64,000 bases of DNA from JANXYW01 sp031400455 (GCA_031400455.1 JANNPX010000015.1:16507-80506), one strand, 5' to 3'. Shown: positions 36,945 through 46,906, counted from the stretch's first letter. Translations and numbers: made by a program. The notes: a model not told the origin generated them from the letters alone.

Positions 36945-37205
36945 ATGTATTCAGTTGTAGCTCGATCTTAGGGTCGAGGCAGCCAAGGTGTCAAGCGCCC
37001 ACGTGTCACGAACCGCTGACGGCGCCAGCAGCGAGTCGCGGGTTATGTCGCGCTGTCTCCCGCGCCTACAACACGGTTGCCGCGTCGCCGAACCAGTCCC
37101 GGCGCTTGCAATTGGCGCAAGACAGGGAGCATACTACGCACCCCGGATGCATGTACTATCGGCAGGCACCGACGCACGCGGGGGAGTTACCTACCGGAGA
37201 GAGCC
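36945..37205. other. intergenic control region between GT2 (riboswitch) and S8 peptidase
   Basis: Beyond the 5' end of the c-di-AMP riboswitch this region must hold two divergent promoters. I see AT-rich TTGCAA at 37108-37113 and TACTAT at 37152-37157 but no convincingly spaced pair. GAGAG just before the ATG at 37206 is a weak ribosome-binding site for the peptidase. No gene is supported. Confidence 0.5.
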
Positions 37206-39743
37206 ATGAAGCAGCTATTCGCGCTGATGTTCCTGCTGTTATCCGTGGCGATCCTGTGTGCCATCCGAGATTCGGGTCCCGTTCGAGCAGACGAGCCGAA
37301 GGCTGGTCTCATCGGCCCGGGAGTCATGGAAGCCCTCGCGCAAGCGCCGACGGCGCGCGTCATCGTGTCGCTACGTGCGGAGGCGGCTGCACCACAGAAG
37401 GGGCGCATCGGGGACGATATCGCGGCGAAGCAGACCGCGGTCGCCGCGGCTGGAGCTCGTGTTGTGGACGCGGTGTCGCCGGCGGAGTTTGCCGTCGAGC
37501 ATCGGTACCGGGCTGTCGCGGCCCTTACCGGCACGGCCAGCGCGGCGGGCGTTCAGGCATTGGCAGCGCAGCCGGACGTGATCAGCGTCGCCCTGGATCG
37601 TGAGGTCCATGCCGAACTCGCGCAAGCGATCCCGCTCATCAGGGCGGGCGACGCGCACACTCTGCTCGGCGCGACGGGTGTCGGCGTTGTGGCGGCGGTG
37701 CTGGACACCGGGATCGACACGGACCACCCTATGCTCGCTGACTCGTTGACGTACCAGGCGTGCTTCCTTACCGCGCCCGCCGTATGCCCTGCCGGGCCAA
37801 ACGTGGCAGAAGACGACGCGGGCCACGGAACGCACGTGAGCGGGATCATCACGTCGAACGGACCGCCCGTTGGCGTGGCGCCGGACGCGGCGATCGAAGC
37901 ATTCAAGGTGATGGACAACAGCGGCAGCGGCACGTTCTCGGACATCGTGCTGGCGTACGACGAGATCATCATGAGCCACCCGGAGGTGGACCTGATCAAC
38001 ATGAGCCTGGGTGACGGCGGCTCGTATCCGGCGGGTGCGTGCGAAGCCTTCATACCAGCGTTCACGGCCGCGATGGCCACGACACGCGCGATGGGCATCA
38101 CGTCGTTCGCGGCGGCGGGCAACAACGGCCTCAAAGGCGGCGTCGGATATCCGGCATGCCTCAACGACGCCGTATCCGTGGGCGCCGTGTATGACGCCGC
38201 CGGTATCCCGTTCTTCTGCGATGTCGCGAGCGCGGCGGACCAGGTTGCTTGTTTCTCGCAGTCTTCCGCGTCGCTGGACGTGTTGGCGCCGGGATCGGCG
38301 ATCACATCGACGTACATCGGTGGCGGGCTGACAACGCTGTCCGGCACGTCGATGGCCTCGCCGATGGCGCTCGGCGTGGCGGCGCTCGTCCTGCAAGCCG
38401 AGCCTTTGCTTCCGTCGGCGGATTTGGAAGCGCGGCTCAAAGAGACGGGCGCGTCCGTCCTCGATGCGGCGAACGGTGTCAGCACGTGCCGCGTGGATGC
38501 GTACGAAGCGGTCATCAACGATGGCGGGCCCGTGTGCGCGACGCCAGTCTTGCCGCCGCCGGCGAACGACGACTTCGTCAACGCGATCACGATTCCGGCG
38601 CCGCTTCCGTACACCAACACGCAGTCGACGGGGCAGGCGACACTGGAGCCCGGGGAGCCGACGGCGCCCGGCCTGTGCGCTCCCACCGGCGCGACGGTGT
38701 GGTACCGGTTCACGCCGTCGATCAGTGAGGCACTGGTCGTCAGCACGAGCGGCAGCAGCTTCGACACGGTGCTCGCGGTGTACACGGGCACCAGCGTCGC
38801 CGCGCTCTCGCCGCCGCTGGCGTGCAACGACGACTCGGTGACTCTTCAGGCGCAGGTCTCGTTCGCGGCAGATGCGGGCACGACGTATTACTTCCAGGCG
38901 GGCGGCTTCCTCGGGACGATGGGGGCATTGAAGATCAGCGTGGGGCCTCCGCCCGTGAACGATGACTTTGCGAACGCGATCATCATCCCTGCCGCGCTTC
39001 CGTACAGCAACGCGCAGTCGACGATATCGGCGGGCATGGAACCGGGCGAACCCGCGCCGTGCGGAAGTATCTCCGCCACGGTGTGGTATCGCTTCACGCC
39101 GTCAACCACCCGGACGATCACGATCAGCACGGCAGGAAGCGGGTTCGACTCGGTGCTGGAGTTGTGGACGGGCGCAAGCGTCGATACGCTCGCGGCCGTG
39201 AGCTGCAATCGGAACTTCCTCGGTCCCGGAACCTACGCGCAGATCACGTTCGTCGCGGAAGCCGGCACGACGTATCACATCCAGGCGGGCGGCTATCAGG
39301 GCGTGACAGGTGCGCTCTCCCTCGGCGTGGTGTGCCAGTACGATGCGGACTGCGACAACACGCCGGACTTCACGGACAACTGCCCTGCGGCCCCGAATCC
39401 GGGGCAGGAGAATACGGATGCCGGCAACTCGTCGCTGGATCGGCCGGGAGCGGATGGATTGGGCGATGCCTGTGATAGCGACCTGGACGGTGACGGATAC
39501 CCCGATCTGGACGAGACGGCGCAATCGGAAGATCCGCTCGTGTACTGCGACATCATGCGGGCGGATGTTGACGGGGACGGAGTGGTGAGCATTCTCGATC
39601 TCTCACGCGTCGCCATGAAGTTCGGGCAGTCGGTGCCGCCGGCGGGCGATCGTCTGCGGCAAGACGCCGACTTCGTCATCAGCATCCTCGACCTGTCGCA
39701 GCAAGCGAGCGTGTTCGGGCAGCCAGTATCGGCATGCCCTTAG
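37206..39743 (+). CDS. secreted S8 (subtilisin-like) serine peptidase with repeat and dockerin-like tail
   Basis: An 845-residue secreted protease. Residues 1-28 are a signal peptide (MKQLFALMFLLLSVAILCAI), then an I9-like propeptide. The subtilase domain has the Asp167 of VLDTGIDTDHP, His207 of DDAGHGTHVSG and Ser382 of LSGTSMASP. Two similar beta-rich modules follow (about 455-590 and 590-720, each with NDDFxNAIxIPAxLPYxN and TVWYRFTPS). Then come a calcium-binding TSP3-like stretch (DSDLDGDGYPDLDE) and, at 779-845, two dockerin-like repeats (DVDGDGVVSILDLS, DFVISILDLSQQ). ATG at 37206 is chosen; an open frame continues upstream. Confidence 0.92.
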   Translation: MKQLFALMFLLLSVAILCAIRDSGPVRADEPKAGLIGPGVMEALAQAPTARVIVSLRAEAAAPQKGRIGDDIAAKQTAVAAAGARVVDAVSPAEFAVEHRYRAVAALTGTASAAGVQALAAQPDVISVALDREVHAELAQAIPLIRAGDAHTLLGATGVGVVAAVLDTGIDTDHPMLADSLTYQACFLTAPAVCPAGPNVAEDDAGHGTHVSGIITSNGPPVGVAPDAAIEAFKVMDNSGSGTFSDIVLAYDEIIMSHPEVDLINMSLGDGGSYPAGACEAFIPAFTAAMATTRAMGITSFAAAGNNGLKGGVGYPACLNDAVSVGAVYDAAGIPFFCDVASAADQVACFSQSSASLDVLAPGSAITSTYIGGGLTTLSGTSMASPMALGVAALVLQAEPLLPSADLEARLKETGASVLDAANGVSTCRVDAYEAVINDGGPVCATPVLPPPANDDFVNAITIPAPLPYTNTQSTGQATLEPGEPTAPGLCAPTGATVWYRFTPSISEALVVSTSGSSFDTVLAVYTGTSVAALSPPLACNDDSVTLQAQVSFAADAGTTYYFQAGGFLGTMGALKISVGPPPVNDDFANAIIIPAALPYSNAQSTISAGMEPGEPAPCGSISATVWYRFTPSTTRTITISTAGSGFDSVLELWTGASVDTLAAVSCNRNFLGPGTYAQITFVAEAGTTYHIQAGGYQGVTGALSLGVVCQYDADCDNTPDFTDNCPAAPNPGQENTDAGNSSLDRPGADGLGDACDSDLDGDGYPDLDETAQSEDPLVYCDIMRADVDGDGVVSILDLSRVAMKFGQSVPPAGDRLRQDADFVISILDLSQQASVFGQPVSACP

Positions 39744-39874
39744 GCCACCGTAGCCGCTGGCGCAACACGCGGATGGCCAAGTCGTGTGCGGCCCACGTGC
39801 ACGAACTGCGTGTTCGGCCGTGCCTGGCTAGCGGCGTGCCGAAGCGCTCGATAGTCCCGTAACCTAGGACTCAT

Positions 39875-40678
39875 ATGGAACACGAAGCGCACTGGGAAGT
39901 GCTGCGGGAGCGGACTGCGCTGCATCCCTCGGCGGTATGGCGAAGCGGTGACGTCATCATTCGCGCGGCCGGACCGTGGACGCCGGCGGTCCACGCCCTA
40001 CTGCGGCATCTTGAGCAGGTTGGGTTCGGCGGCGCGCCGCAGCTCGTCGGGTCGGGACTTGACGAGGAAGGGCGCGAGACCCTCACCTACATCGATGGGG
40101 AGTTCACCCAACCTGGCCCTTGGACAGAGAGTGGCGTCGGCGCGGTGGGCGCGTTGCTAAGGTCGCTCCACACAGCGACAGCTTCATTTCGTCCGCCCGA
40201 AGCCGCATCCTGGTATCGCTGGTTTGGGCGCTCGCTGGGCGACGAGCCACGAATCATCGGGCACTGCGATGTCGCACCCTGGAACATCGTCGCACGCGAC
40301 GGCCGTCCGATCGCACTGATCGACTGGGACTTCGCCGGTCCTGTCGACGCGCTCGTCGAGCTCGCGCAGGCGTGCTGGTTGAACGCGAAACTCTACTCAG
40401 ACGATGTCGCGGAACTCGAAGGACTTCCGCCTTTGCATGACCGAGCGCGGCAGGTCCGCGCGATCCTCGACGGGTATGGCCTCGCCTCCAAGCATCGCGC
40501 CGGGTTCGTAGACCGGATCCTCGAGTTCGTCGTTCATGCGACGGCCAATGAGGCCGACGAGTTGAGAGTGACGCCAGATACAGCTGAACCGGGACTCACG
40601 TGGGCTCTCGCCTGGCGTGCGCGCTCCGCAGCTTGGATTTCGCGCCACCGAAGTGTCCTGCAGAACGCACTTGTCTGA
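39875..40678 (+). CDS. aminoglycoside phosphotransferase-like (APH/CHK) kinase
   Basis: A 267-residue kinase of the APH fold. IIGHCDVAPWNIVARDGRPI carries the catalytic loop (H-x-D-x3-N), and ALIDWDFAGPVDALVELAQA the metal-binding D-x-D. The N-terminal lobe is degenerate compared with classic aminoglycoside kinases. Relatives phosphorylate choline, homoserine or aminoglycosides; substrate unknown. Transcribed alone between the peptidase and the Wzz-like gene. Confidence 0.8.
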   Translation: MEHEAHWEVLRERTALHPSAVWRSGDVIIRAAGPWTPAVHALLRHLEQVGFGGAPQLVGSGLDEEGRETLTYIDGEFTQPGPWTESGVGAVGALLRSLHTATASFRPPEAASWYRWFGRSLGDEPRIIGHCDVAPWNIVARDGRPIALIDWDFAGPVDALVELAQACWLNAKLYSDDVAELEGLPPLHDRARQVRAILDGYGLASKHRAGFVDRILEFVVHATANEADELRVTPDTAEPGLTWALAWRARSAAWISRHRSVLQNALV

Positions 40679-40810
40679 ACCCAAGACGATGGTCGAATCG
40701 TCGGCAGCGAGCGCGGCGACATGGGCGCGACTACAGACGGACCTTCCCGCACGGTATCGCCTTAGGCGGGGCGCTTGCCCGGCTGGCACGCGTCGCCCTA
40801 CACTCGCGGC

Positions 40811-41668
40811 GTGACGATTGCTACGGGTCGCCCGCGTCCTGACGGGCTCGCGCCGGACTTAGCCGCTCTGCGGCGATACTTCTGGCTCCCCCTCGCCACT
40901 CTGGCCCTCGCCGTAGGCGTCGCTCTGGCGCTGGGTGCAGTCGCGTCCGACTCGGACACGGCGCGGTTTCGCGCGAACGTCGTCGTCGACGCGCTGCCGC
41001 CGCTGTTCGGGCCGGCCGTCGTCCCCGGCCCGTTCGACTACGCCAAGCTGGCGACGAGCGATGCCGTCCTGAACGCGGTGGCACAGGAGTCCGGCGTGAC
41101 GGCGGTGTCGCTGAAGCCGCGGCTGACGGCCGAAGCGCAGTTCAGCAAGCCGGAGATCAACTTCAAGGTGACGGGCGCGAACGCGCTGGCCATCGCGCGC
41201 ACATGGCAGCGCGTCTTCGGCGACGCGGCCGCGCAGCAGACGCCCGACCTGCAGCGACAGCTCGTGCAGCCGTACGCGGTTCAACTCGAGGAGGCGAACC
41301 AGCAGCTTGAGCGCAGCGCCGAAGCGGCGCGCGTCAGCCCGAACGATCCCGCAGCGCAGCAGCAGCTCAAAGCCGCGGAAGAAAACTACGAGACGGCATC
41401 GCGGCTCGCGCAGTCGTACGAGGTCGTCGCGTCGACGATGAAGGCGCAGGCGTTCATCGTCACCGGGGCGCACATGCAGGGCGCGGGCGTCGGCTCGACG
41501 AAGGGCCGGCTCGGCGCGGCGGTCGCGATCGGTCTGCTCGCAGGCGTCATTGGCGCGCTGTTGCTCGACTTCGCTCTGCGGCGCCGCGCGGTAGCCCCGG
41601 AACCGCTCGACCGCGCGCCTGCGTCGTTGCGCCGCGACGCCGAGAGCCCCACGGGTTCCCCACGGTGA
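40811..41668 (+). CDS. Wzz/chain-length-determinant-like membrane protein
   Basis: A 285-residue protein with a hydrophobic segment near the N-terminus (about 22-42), a large extracytoplasmic middle with a coiled-coil (QLEEANQQLERSAEAARV, QQQLKAAEENYETASRLA) and a second helix near the end (LGAAVAIGLLAGVIGALLLD). That layout is typical of polysaccharide co-polymerases that set chain length. No tyrosine-kinase tail is present. GTG at 40811 is chosen; an upstream ATG would add 12 residues. First gene of a polysaccharide cluster. Confidence 0.7.
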   Translation: MTIATGRPRPDGLAPDLAALRRYFWLPLATLALAVGVALALGAVASDSDTARFRANVVVDALPPLFGPAVVPGPFDYAKLATSDAVLNAVAQESGVTAVSLKPRLTAEAQFSKPEINFKVTGANALAIARTWQRVFGDAAAQQTPDLQRQLVQPYAVQLEEANQQLERSAEAARVSPNDPAAQQQLKAAEENYETASRLAQSYEVVASTMKAQAFIVTGAHMQGAGVGSTKGRLGAAVAIGLLAGVIGALLLDFALRRRAVAPEPLDRAPASLRRDAESPTGSPR

Positions 41669-41684
41669 TCGGTCTAGGGCCATC

Positions 41685-42992
41685 ATGCGCATCCTGCTGA
41701 TCTGCGCGCTCGACGTGTGGTCGCTCGACCAGGGGAAGGGCGCGCCGACCCTCGAACGGACGCTGCGGGCGTACGGCGAAGCGGGGCATCACGTCGATGC
41801 GGTGCTGCCGGACATCGGGGCCAACCACTTCTATCGCGGGCGTGGCCGTGAAGAAGCGCCAGAGTCGCGCCCCCAGATCCCGAACGTCGAGTTCCACACA
41901 TTCCACATGCCGAGCTTCCGCGACCTGCCGCTGCCGTCGCTGCCCGACGCCGCCGGCAAGGTCGACCAGAAGCTGCGGTTCGCGCTGGCGTTCCCCTGGC
42001 TCGCCGCGAAGACGGCCGAACGCCTGCTGCGCACGGCGAGCGAGCCATACGACGTGCTATACGCGTACGAAGCGCACGCGGTGCTGGCAGCGCGGCTGCT
42101 GCGGCGGCGCGGGTTTCGTTTGCCGCTGGTAACGCGCTACCAGGGCACCGTCATGCACCCCGCGCTGACGGACCGCATGCTCTATTACCGCCGCTACGAA
42201 GAGGCACTCGCCCTCAAGACGCCCGCGGCGCTGCACATCATGACGGACGACGGCACGCAGGGCGACGCCGTGCTTGCGCGGCTCAACCCGTCGTCGAAGG
42301 GCCGCGTGAAGTTCTGGCGCAACGGCCTCGATCTCGACCGGCTGAAGCCCGCAAGCGCTGATCAGCGAGCGGCCGCGCGCGCCGACCTGTCGCTGCCGGA
42401 CGGCGCCTTCGTGATGCTCACAGCGTCGCGCCTGGCGACGTGGAAGCGCGTCGACCGCGCCATCCGCGCGCTGCCGAAGGTGCGATCGTGGATCCCGGCC
42501 GCGATGCTCGTCGTCGTCGGCGACGGCGAAGAACGCGCGCGGCTCGAATCGCTGGCGCGCGCGCTGCGCGTCGACGACGCCGTGCGATTCGTCGGCGCCG
42601 TGCCGCAGGCGAACGTCGTGCGCTACATGCACGCCGCCGACGCATTCCTCGCGATCGCCGATCTTTCGAACGTCGGCAACCCGCTGCTCGAAGCGATGGC
42701 GTGCGGCATGTGCGTGGTCGCCGTCGACGCCGGCGACACGCGCGACCTGATTATCGACAACAAGACCGGCCGCCTCGTCGACAACTCGAATCGCTCCGGA
42801 TTCGTCAAGTCGCTGGAGGAACGTCTGGCCGACCTGCTGGTGACGCTGGCAGGCGACGCGCCGCAACGCACGCGGCTGGCAGCCGGCGCCGCGGCCTACG
42901 CGGGCGAGCACTTCTGGACGTGGGAGCAGCGGATGGCCGCAGAGGTGGAGGCGGTGGCTGCCGTCGCGGCGGCGAGCCCATCCAAGGGTTAG
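41685..42992 (+). CDS. GT4 family glycosyltransferase
   Basis: A 435-residue GT-B enzyme: MRILLICALDVWSLDQGKGA start, LYAYEAHAVLAARLL, MLTASRLATWKRVDRAIRAL (second Rossmann unit), VVVGDGEERARL, FVGAVPQANVVRYMHAADAF, and NPLLEAMACGMCVVAVDAGD with the E-x7 nucleotide-binding region. Starts 16 bases after the Wzz-like gene. Adds a sugar to a growing lipid-linked oligosaccharide (inferred from context). Confidence 0.9.
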   Translation: MRILLICALDVWSLDQGKGAPTLERTLRAYGEAGHHVDAVLPDIGANHFYRGRGREEAPESRPQIPNVEFHTFHMPSFRDLPLPSLPDAAGKVDQKLRFALAFPWLAAKTAERLLRTASEPYDVLYAYEAHAVLAARLLRRRGFRLPLVTRYQGTVMHPALTDRMLYYRRYEEALALKTPAALHIMTDDGTQGDAVLARLNPSSKGRVKFWRNGLDLDRLKPASADQRAAARADLSLPDGAFVMLTASRLATWKRVDRAIRALPKVRSWIPAAMLVVVGDGEERARLESLARALRVDDAVRFVGAVPQANVVRYMHAADAFLAIADLSNVGNPLLEAMACGMCVVAVDAGDTRDLIIDNKTGRLVDNSNRSGFVKSLEERLADLLVTLAGDAPQRTRLAAGAAAYAGEHFWTWEQRMAAEVEAVAAVAAASPSKG

Positions 42993-43035
42993 CCGCGCTA
43001 AGCTTCGGCACCGCGTTCTGCATTGAGGTCGAATC

Positions 43036-43635
43036 ATGCTGCTCATTCGATCAATTCGTGCCCTAGGATCCTTACTGGCAGTCGTCGGACTCGTGGCGGT
43101 GGTGATCGCGTGCTCAGGCGAATCCGCCGATACGGCACCGACGATGAGCGGCTCGTTCGACGAACACTTCTTCAACAACTTCAAGAAGGCGGTCGAAGAC
43201 GCGAAGGCGGACGGGTACACCCCGTACTGGCTTGGCAAGCGCTTTGAAGCCGGTGGCCTAACCTTCGAAGGGCCCTATGTTGACGACTTCTTCGATGGGC
43301 TCTCGGGTGGTGGAGTCAGCTTCGCCTACGCCGCCAGTGTGGCGCCGAGCGGGCTCGTGACCTTGGATTTTGCCGAGTACAGCCCGGCTGCTTCGTCAGA
43401 GGTGTCTGCGTTCTACGCGCGGCAGCCCGGACGCGACGTGACCGTCGCTGGCCTGTCGGCGAAGCTCATGCCTGCGAGGGAAGGAGTGAGACGCCTTGTT
43501 GTTCAAGCCGGCGACACGATGATACTGGTGAGAACCCACGCGATGGGATCGACGGGTGGAAGCGACCGTAACCCACTGTTCGACGGAGAGACACTCCTCG
43601 CCGTCATGGAGAACTTGCGGCCGTATCCGCAGTAG
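43036..43635 (+). CDS. putative lipoprotein
   Basis: A 199-residue protein with a lipoprotein signal peptide: SLLAVVGLVAVVIACSGE, lipobox VIAC at about residue 26. The rest has no family I recognise; features are VEDAKADGYTPYWLGKRFEA, SGLVTLDFAEYSP and MLVRTHAMGSTGGS-like loops. It sits between two glycosyltransferase-linked genes on the same strand, so a surface or export role is possible. Confidence 0.65.
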   Translation: MLLIRSIRALGSLLAVVGLVAVVIACSGESADTAPTMSGSFDEHFFNNFKKAVEDAKADGYTPYWLGKRFEAGGLTFEGPYVDDFFDGLSGGGVSFAYAASVAPSGLVTLDFAEYSPAASSEVSAFYARQPGRDVTVAGLSAKLMPAREGVRRLVVQAGDTMILVRTHAMGSTGGSDRNPLFDGETLLAVMENLRPYPQ

Positions 43636-43690
43636 CCGCCAACCCGCGGTGCAGCGCGGCCCGCACCGGCCGTATCGATACAATCACGCG

Positions 43691-45088
43691 ATGCTCGATC
43701 CTGAGATTCCGGTAGAGGTCCCGCGCGGATCGTTCCTGGGGCACGTGAACGTCGTGATGGCGACGTACGTGCTCGATGGCGCGCTCTCGTTCGCGGCGGG
43801 CGTGCTAGTGGCGCGGGCGCTGGGACCCGACGGGCGCGGTGCGTTCTCGCTGTTCGTCATCTCGGCCGCAATCCTGCAAATGGCGCTCGGCATCGGGTTC
43901 GGCAACGCGTCCATTTATTTCATCAACAAGCGCGAGCTGGCGCTGCGCGAAGTCGTGAGCGCAGCGCACGTCGTCACCTTCGGCTCGCTGGTGGTTACTG
44001 CGGCGCTCGTTGCAGGGATCGCGCCCTGGGCGGGGGAGGGCGTGCTGGGTGACGATGTGGCGCCGTGGCTGCTCGCGGTCGCCGTGCCGGTGATCGTCTA
44101 CGCCGCGGCGCTGCGCGTTCTGCTCCAGGCGCTGAGCCGCTTCGTGGCGATGGGCGTCGCGACCATCGTGCAGCCGCTCGTGATGCTCTCGCTCGTCGCC
44201 GCGGACTATGCGTTCGGCGATCCGTCACCGTCGCGCGTGGTGGGGTTCTGGATCATCTCGAACGCCGCCACCGCGGCTATCGCGCTCGCGTGCCTCGGTG
44301 TCCGTAGCATCGATGTCGCACAGGTGGTGCGGCCGCGATGGGACGTGCTGCGCAAGCTCGGACGATTCGGCGTGCAGGGCGAAGCCGGCAATGTGCTGCA
44401 ACTGATGAACTACCGGCTTGACCAGTACATCATCCGCGGCTTCGTCGGGCTGGCGGGCGTCGGCATCTACGCGGTCGGCGTCTCGATGACTGAAGCGGTG
44501 TGGATGATCGCGAACGCCGTCGCTATCGTGCTGCTGCCGCGATTCACGTCAGCGGACGATGAGGAAGTGCGATGGATGGCGCCTGTCGCCGCGCGAAACA
44601 CGCTGCTCGTCGCCGCATGCGCCGCCGGGGCGCTGGCAATCGTAGCGCCGGTACTTCTTCCAGCCCTCTTCCGCGCCGAATACGACGGCGCGGTCGAGGC
44701 GCTGTGGCTGCTGCTGCCGGGAACGGTCGCGCTCACCGGCTCGAAGGTGCTGACGAGCTACATTTTCAGCCGCGGGAAGCCGCTGGTGAACACCGGCATC
44801 ACGCTCGTCTCTCTTGTCGTGACCGTCGTCGCACTGTTCGCGCTGGTGCCGCCGTTCGGAGTGAACGGCGCGGCAGCAGCATCGTCGTTGGCGTACGGCG
44901 CGCACTTCTGCGCGGCGCTGTTCGCGTACCGGCGCATCTCCGGCGAACCGGTGCTGGACGCGATTCTGCCGCGCCGTTCAGACGTCACGCTCTACACGGA
45001 TGCCGCGCGCAGCGTGCTGTCACGCGCCCGTCGGCGCCCACAGGTCATACCGACCACCACAGCAACGCCGCCCGGTCGTGGCGGGTGA
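43691..45088 (+). CDS. Wzx-like polysaccharide flippase (MOP superfamily)
   Basis: A 465-residue protein with about 12 to 14 transmembrane helices. FAAGVLVARALGPDGRGAFS near the start is the classic Wzx/RfbX signature, and DQYIIRGFVGLAGVGIYAVG and LTGSKVLTSYIFSRGKPLVN follow. Members move undecaprenyl-linked oligosaccharide repeat units across the inner membrane. The ATG at 43691 is chosen over an open upstream extension that is not family-like. It overlaps or abuts the next GT4 gene, whose in-frame GTG at 45085 overlaps its stop. Confidence 0.88.
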   Translation: MLDPEIPVEVPRGSFLGHVNVVMATYVLDGALSFAAGVLVARALGPDGRGAFSLFVISAAILQMALGIGFGNASIYFINKRELALREVVSAAHVVTFGSLVVTAALVAGIAPWAGEGVLGDDVAPWLLAVAVPVIVYAAALRVLLQALSRFVAMGVATIVQPLVMLSLVAADYAFGDPSPSRVVGFWIISNAATAAIALACLGVRSIDVAQVVRPRWDVLRKLGRFGVQGEAGNVLQLMNYRLDQYIIRGFVGLAGVGIYAVGVSMTEAVWMIANAVAIVLLPRFTSADDEEVRWMAPVAARNTLLVAACAAGALAIVAPVLLPALFRAEYDGAVEALWLLLPGTVALTGSKVLTSYIFSRGKPLVNTGITLVSLVVTVVALFALVPPFGVNGAAAASSLAYGAHFCAALFAYRRISGEPVLDAILPRRSDVTLYTDAARSVLSRARRRPQVIPTTTATPPGRGG

Positions 45089-45090
45089 GC

Positions 45091-46293
45091 ATGAACGTCG
45101 AACCCGTCGCGCCGTCCGAACGCATGCGCATCGCGGTGCTCGGCGATTTCGACGGCGTCCACACGCGTTCGTGGCTGCGCTGGTTCATCGAGCGCGGCCA
45201 CGACATCCATGCGATCTCGTACTATCCGCCGCGCGCGCCGCTCGACGGCGTGACGCTGCACGTGCTGCGGAAGCGTGCCGCGTCGGACGCGCCACCATCC
45301 GCGGTGGGCGGTACCGGTCGAGGCGGCCGCGTTCCGCGCGGCCTGCTGCGACTCGTGCACGGACTGCGATATCGCACGGCGGGTCTACGTCGCGTGTTGC
45401 GCGAGATCCAACCCGATGTGTTCCACGCACACTTCCTCGTCGAGCACGCCTTCTACGGTGCGCTGGCGAGCTTCCATCCGTACGTCGTCACGACGTGGGG
45501 CTCCGACGTGCTCGTCGAACCGGCGCGTGATCCCGTTTCGAAGATGATCGCGAAGTGGACGCTGCGCCGCGCCGATCTTGTGACGTCGAACAACGCGTTC
45601 ATGGCAGAACGCATCGTCGCGCTCGGCGCGCCGCGATCGAAGGTCGAGGTGATCACGCTCGGCGCGGACCGCTACTTCACCGAACGCGCAGACGCATCGG
45701 TGAACCTGCAGCCACCCGACCCGGCGCGGGCGCCCGTCGTGCTCAGCACGCGCGCGCACGAACCGCTCTACAACATCAGCGAGATTTTCGACGCGTTCGA
45801 GCACGTTGCCCGTACGCACCCGAACGCACGGCTCGTGGTCGCGCACGGCGGTTCGCAGACGTCGGAGCTGACGCGCCGCGGCGCCGCCAGCAACGGGCGC
45901 ATCGAAATGATCGGGTTCGTCGAGCGTGAGGAATTGCGTGACGCTATGACCGGAGCGGAGATCTTCGTCTCAGTGCCGTCGTCGGACGGGACGTCGGTCG
46001 CGCTGCTGCAGGCGATGGCAGCAGGATGCTTCCCGATCGTCTCCGACCTGCCCACGCAGCGCGAGTGGATCGAGGACGGCATCAACGGCTTCCGCGTGCC
46101 CCTCCACCGTCCCGACCTGCTGGCGGAACGCATCGCCCAGGCGCTTTCCGACGACGGGCTCCGCCGCAACGCGGCGGTCCGCAATCGGGCGATCGTCGAG
46201 GCGCGCGGACTGAACGAGAACGAGATGGCGAAGATGGAAGCGCTATACCGGCGACTGGCCATCCGGCGCGAAGCGCCGCACGACGATCGGTAA
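45091..46293 (+). CDS. GT4 family glycosyltransferase
   Basis: A 400-residue GT-B enzyme: IAVLGDFDGVHTRSWLRWFI at the N-terminus, IQPDVFHAHFLVEHAFYGAL, VTTWGSDVLVEPARD, VEVITLGADRYFTE, VVLSTRAHEPLYNISEIFDA and SVPSSDGTSVALLQAMAAGC (donor-binding E/D-x7-E-like). The ATG at 45091 or the GTG at 45085 (GTGA overlap with the flippase stop) starts it. Last clear gene of the polysaccharide cluster; a Wzy polymerase is not visible in the window. Confidence 0.88.
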   Translation: MNVEPVAPSERMRIAVLGDFDGVHTRSWLRWFIERGHDIHAISYYPPRAPLDGVTLHVLRKRAASDAPPSAVGGTGRGGRVPRGLLRLVHGLRYRTAGLRRVLREIQPDVFHAHFLVEHAFYGALASFHPYVVTTWGSDVLVEPARDPVSKMIAKWTLRRADLVTSNNAFMAERIVALGAPRSKVEVITLGADRYFTERADASVNLQPPDPARAPVVLSTRAHEPLYNISEIFDAFEHVARTHPNARLVVAHGGSQTSELTRRGAASNGRIEMIGFVEREELRDAMTGAEIFVSVPSSDGTSVALLQAMAAGCFPIVSDLPTQREWIEDGINGFRVPLHRPDLLAERIAQALSDDGLRRNAAVRNRAIVEARGLNENEMAKMEALYRRLAIRREAPHDDR

Positions 46294-46516
46294 GGAGCCT
46301 CGACGTGAGGAGCCAGGATGGGTGTGCCTCCCGGGGGAACCGACATGCCGATTCGCTCAGTTTCGCGGGCACCAGGTCAATGCGCCTACCGCCACGGGAT
46401 GGGTCACGCCTGTGCGCCCACTCACTACGCTACGTGGAGGGCTTGGCTATGATGGATGAGATTCTGCTCGCGGCGGACCACAACACGGGGTCTGCCTTCG
46501 AGCCTGGGGTGCTCAC

Positions 46517-46906
46517 GTGCAAGACCAGGCGGACTCAGAACAGTACATCCTTGATGGCTCGCGGCAGTGGGCCGAATCGGTCTCCAGCGGAGACACGACC
46601 GATCTCGAGCGGATCATCGCTGACGACTTCGTTGGCGTCGATCCGCACGGCAACTTCTATGACAAGGCGATGATGCTGTCGATCACCCGAGGAGGGCCTC
46701 AGTATTTTGCGTCGAACCAGATAGGAACGGTGCAGGTCCGGTTCTTTGGCGAGACGGCCATAGCCCAGGGCGAAGAGACCTGGGTCACGCATCGCGGGGA
46801 CGCGCGCACCGGACGATTCGTCTGGACCGACACATGGGTACGGCGCGACGGCAAGTGGCAGATCGTGGCCGCGCAAGATGCCATGGCCAAGATCGGTGAA
46901 CCGTGA
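46517..46906 (+). CDS. NTF2-like / DUF4440 (SnoaL-type) protein
   Basis: A 129-residue protein of the SnoaL/DUF4440 fold: SRQWAESVSSGDTTDLERII, ADDFVGVDPHGNFYDK, VQVRFFGETAIAQGEETWVT and FVWTDTWVRRDGKWQIVAAQ. These small cone-shaped barrels include isomerases and ligand-binding proteins; no catalytic residues can be assigned. Start GTG at 46517. It is transcribed alone, with 220 bases upstream that hold nothing clear. Confidence 0.85.
   Translation: MQDQADSEQYILDGSRQWAESVSSGDTTDLERIIADDFVGVDPHGNFYDKAMMLSITRGGPQYFASNQIGTVQVRFFGETAIAQGEETWVTHRGDARTGRFVWTDTWVRRDGKWQIVAAQDAMAKIGEP

Noticed and set aside
37080..37205. GEMM c-di-GMP riboswitch before the S8 peptidase
   Set aside because: A few matching words (gcgcaag, cggagag) but the ordered core with the tetraloop-receptor pair is absent.
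44572..45084. Longer start for the GT4 gene at 45091
   Set aside because: It would overlap the end of the flippase gene by hundreds of bases with a different, low-quality frame.
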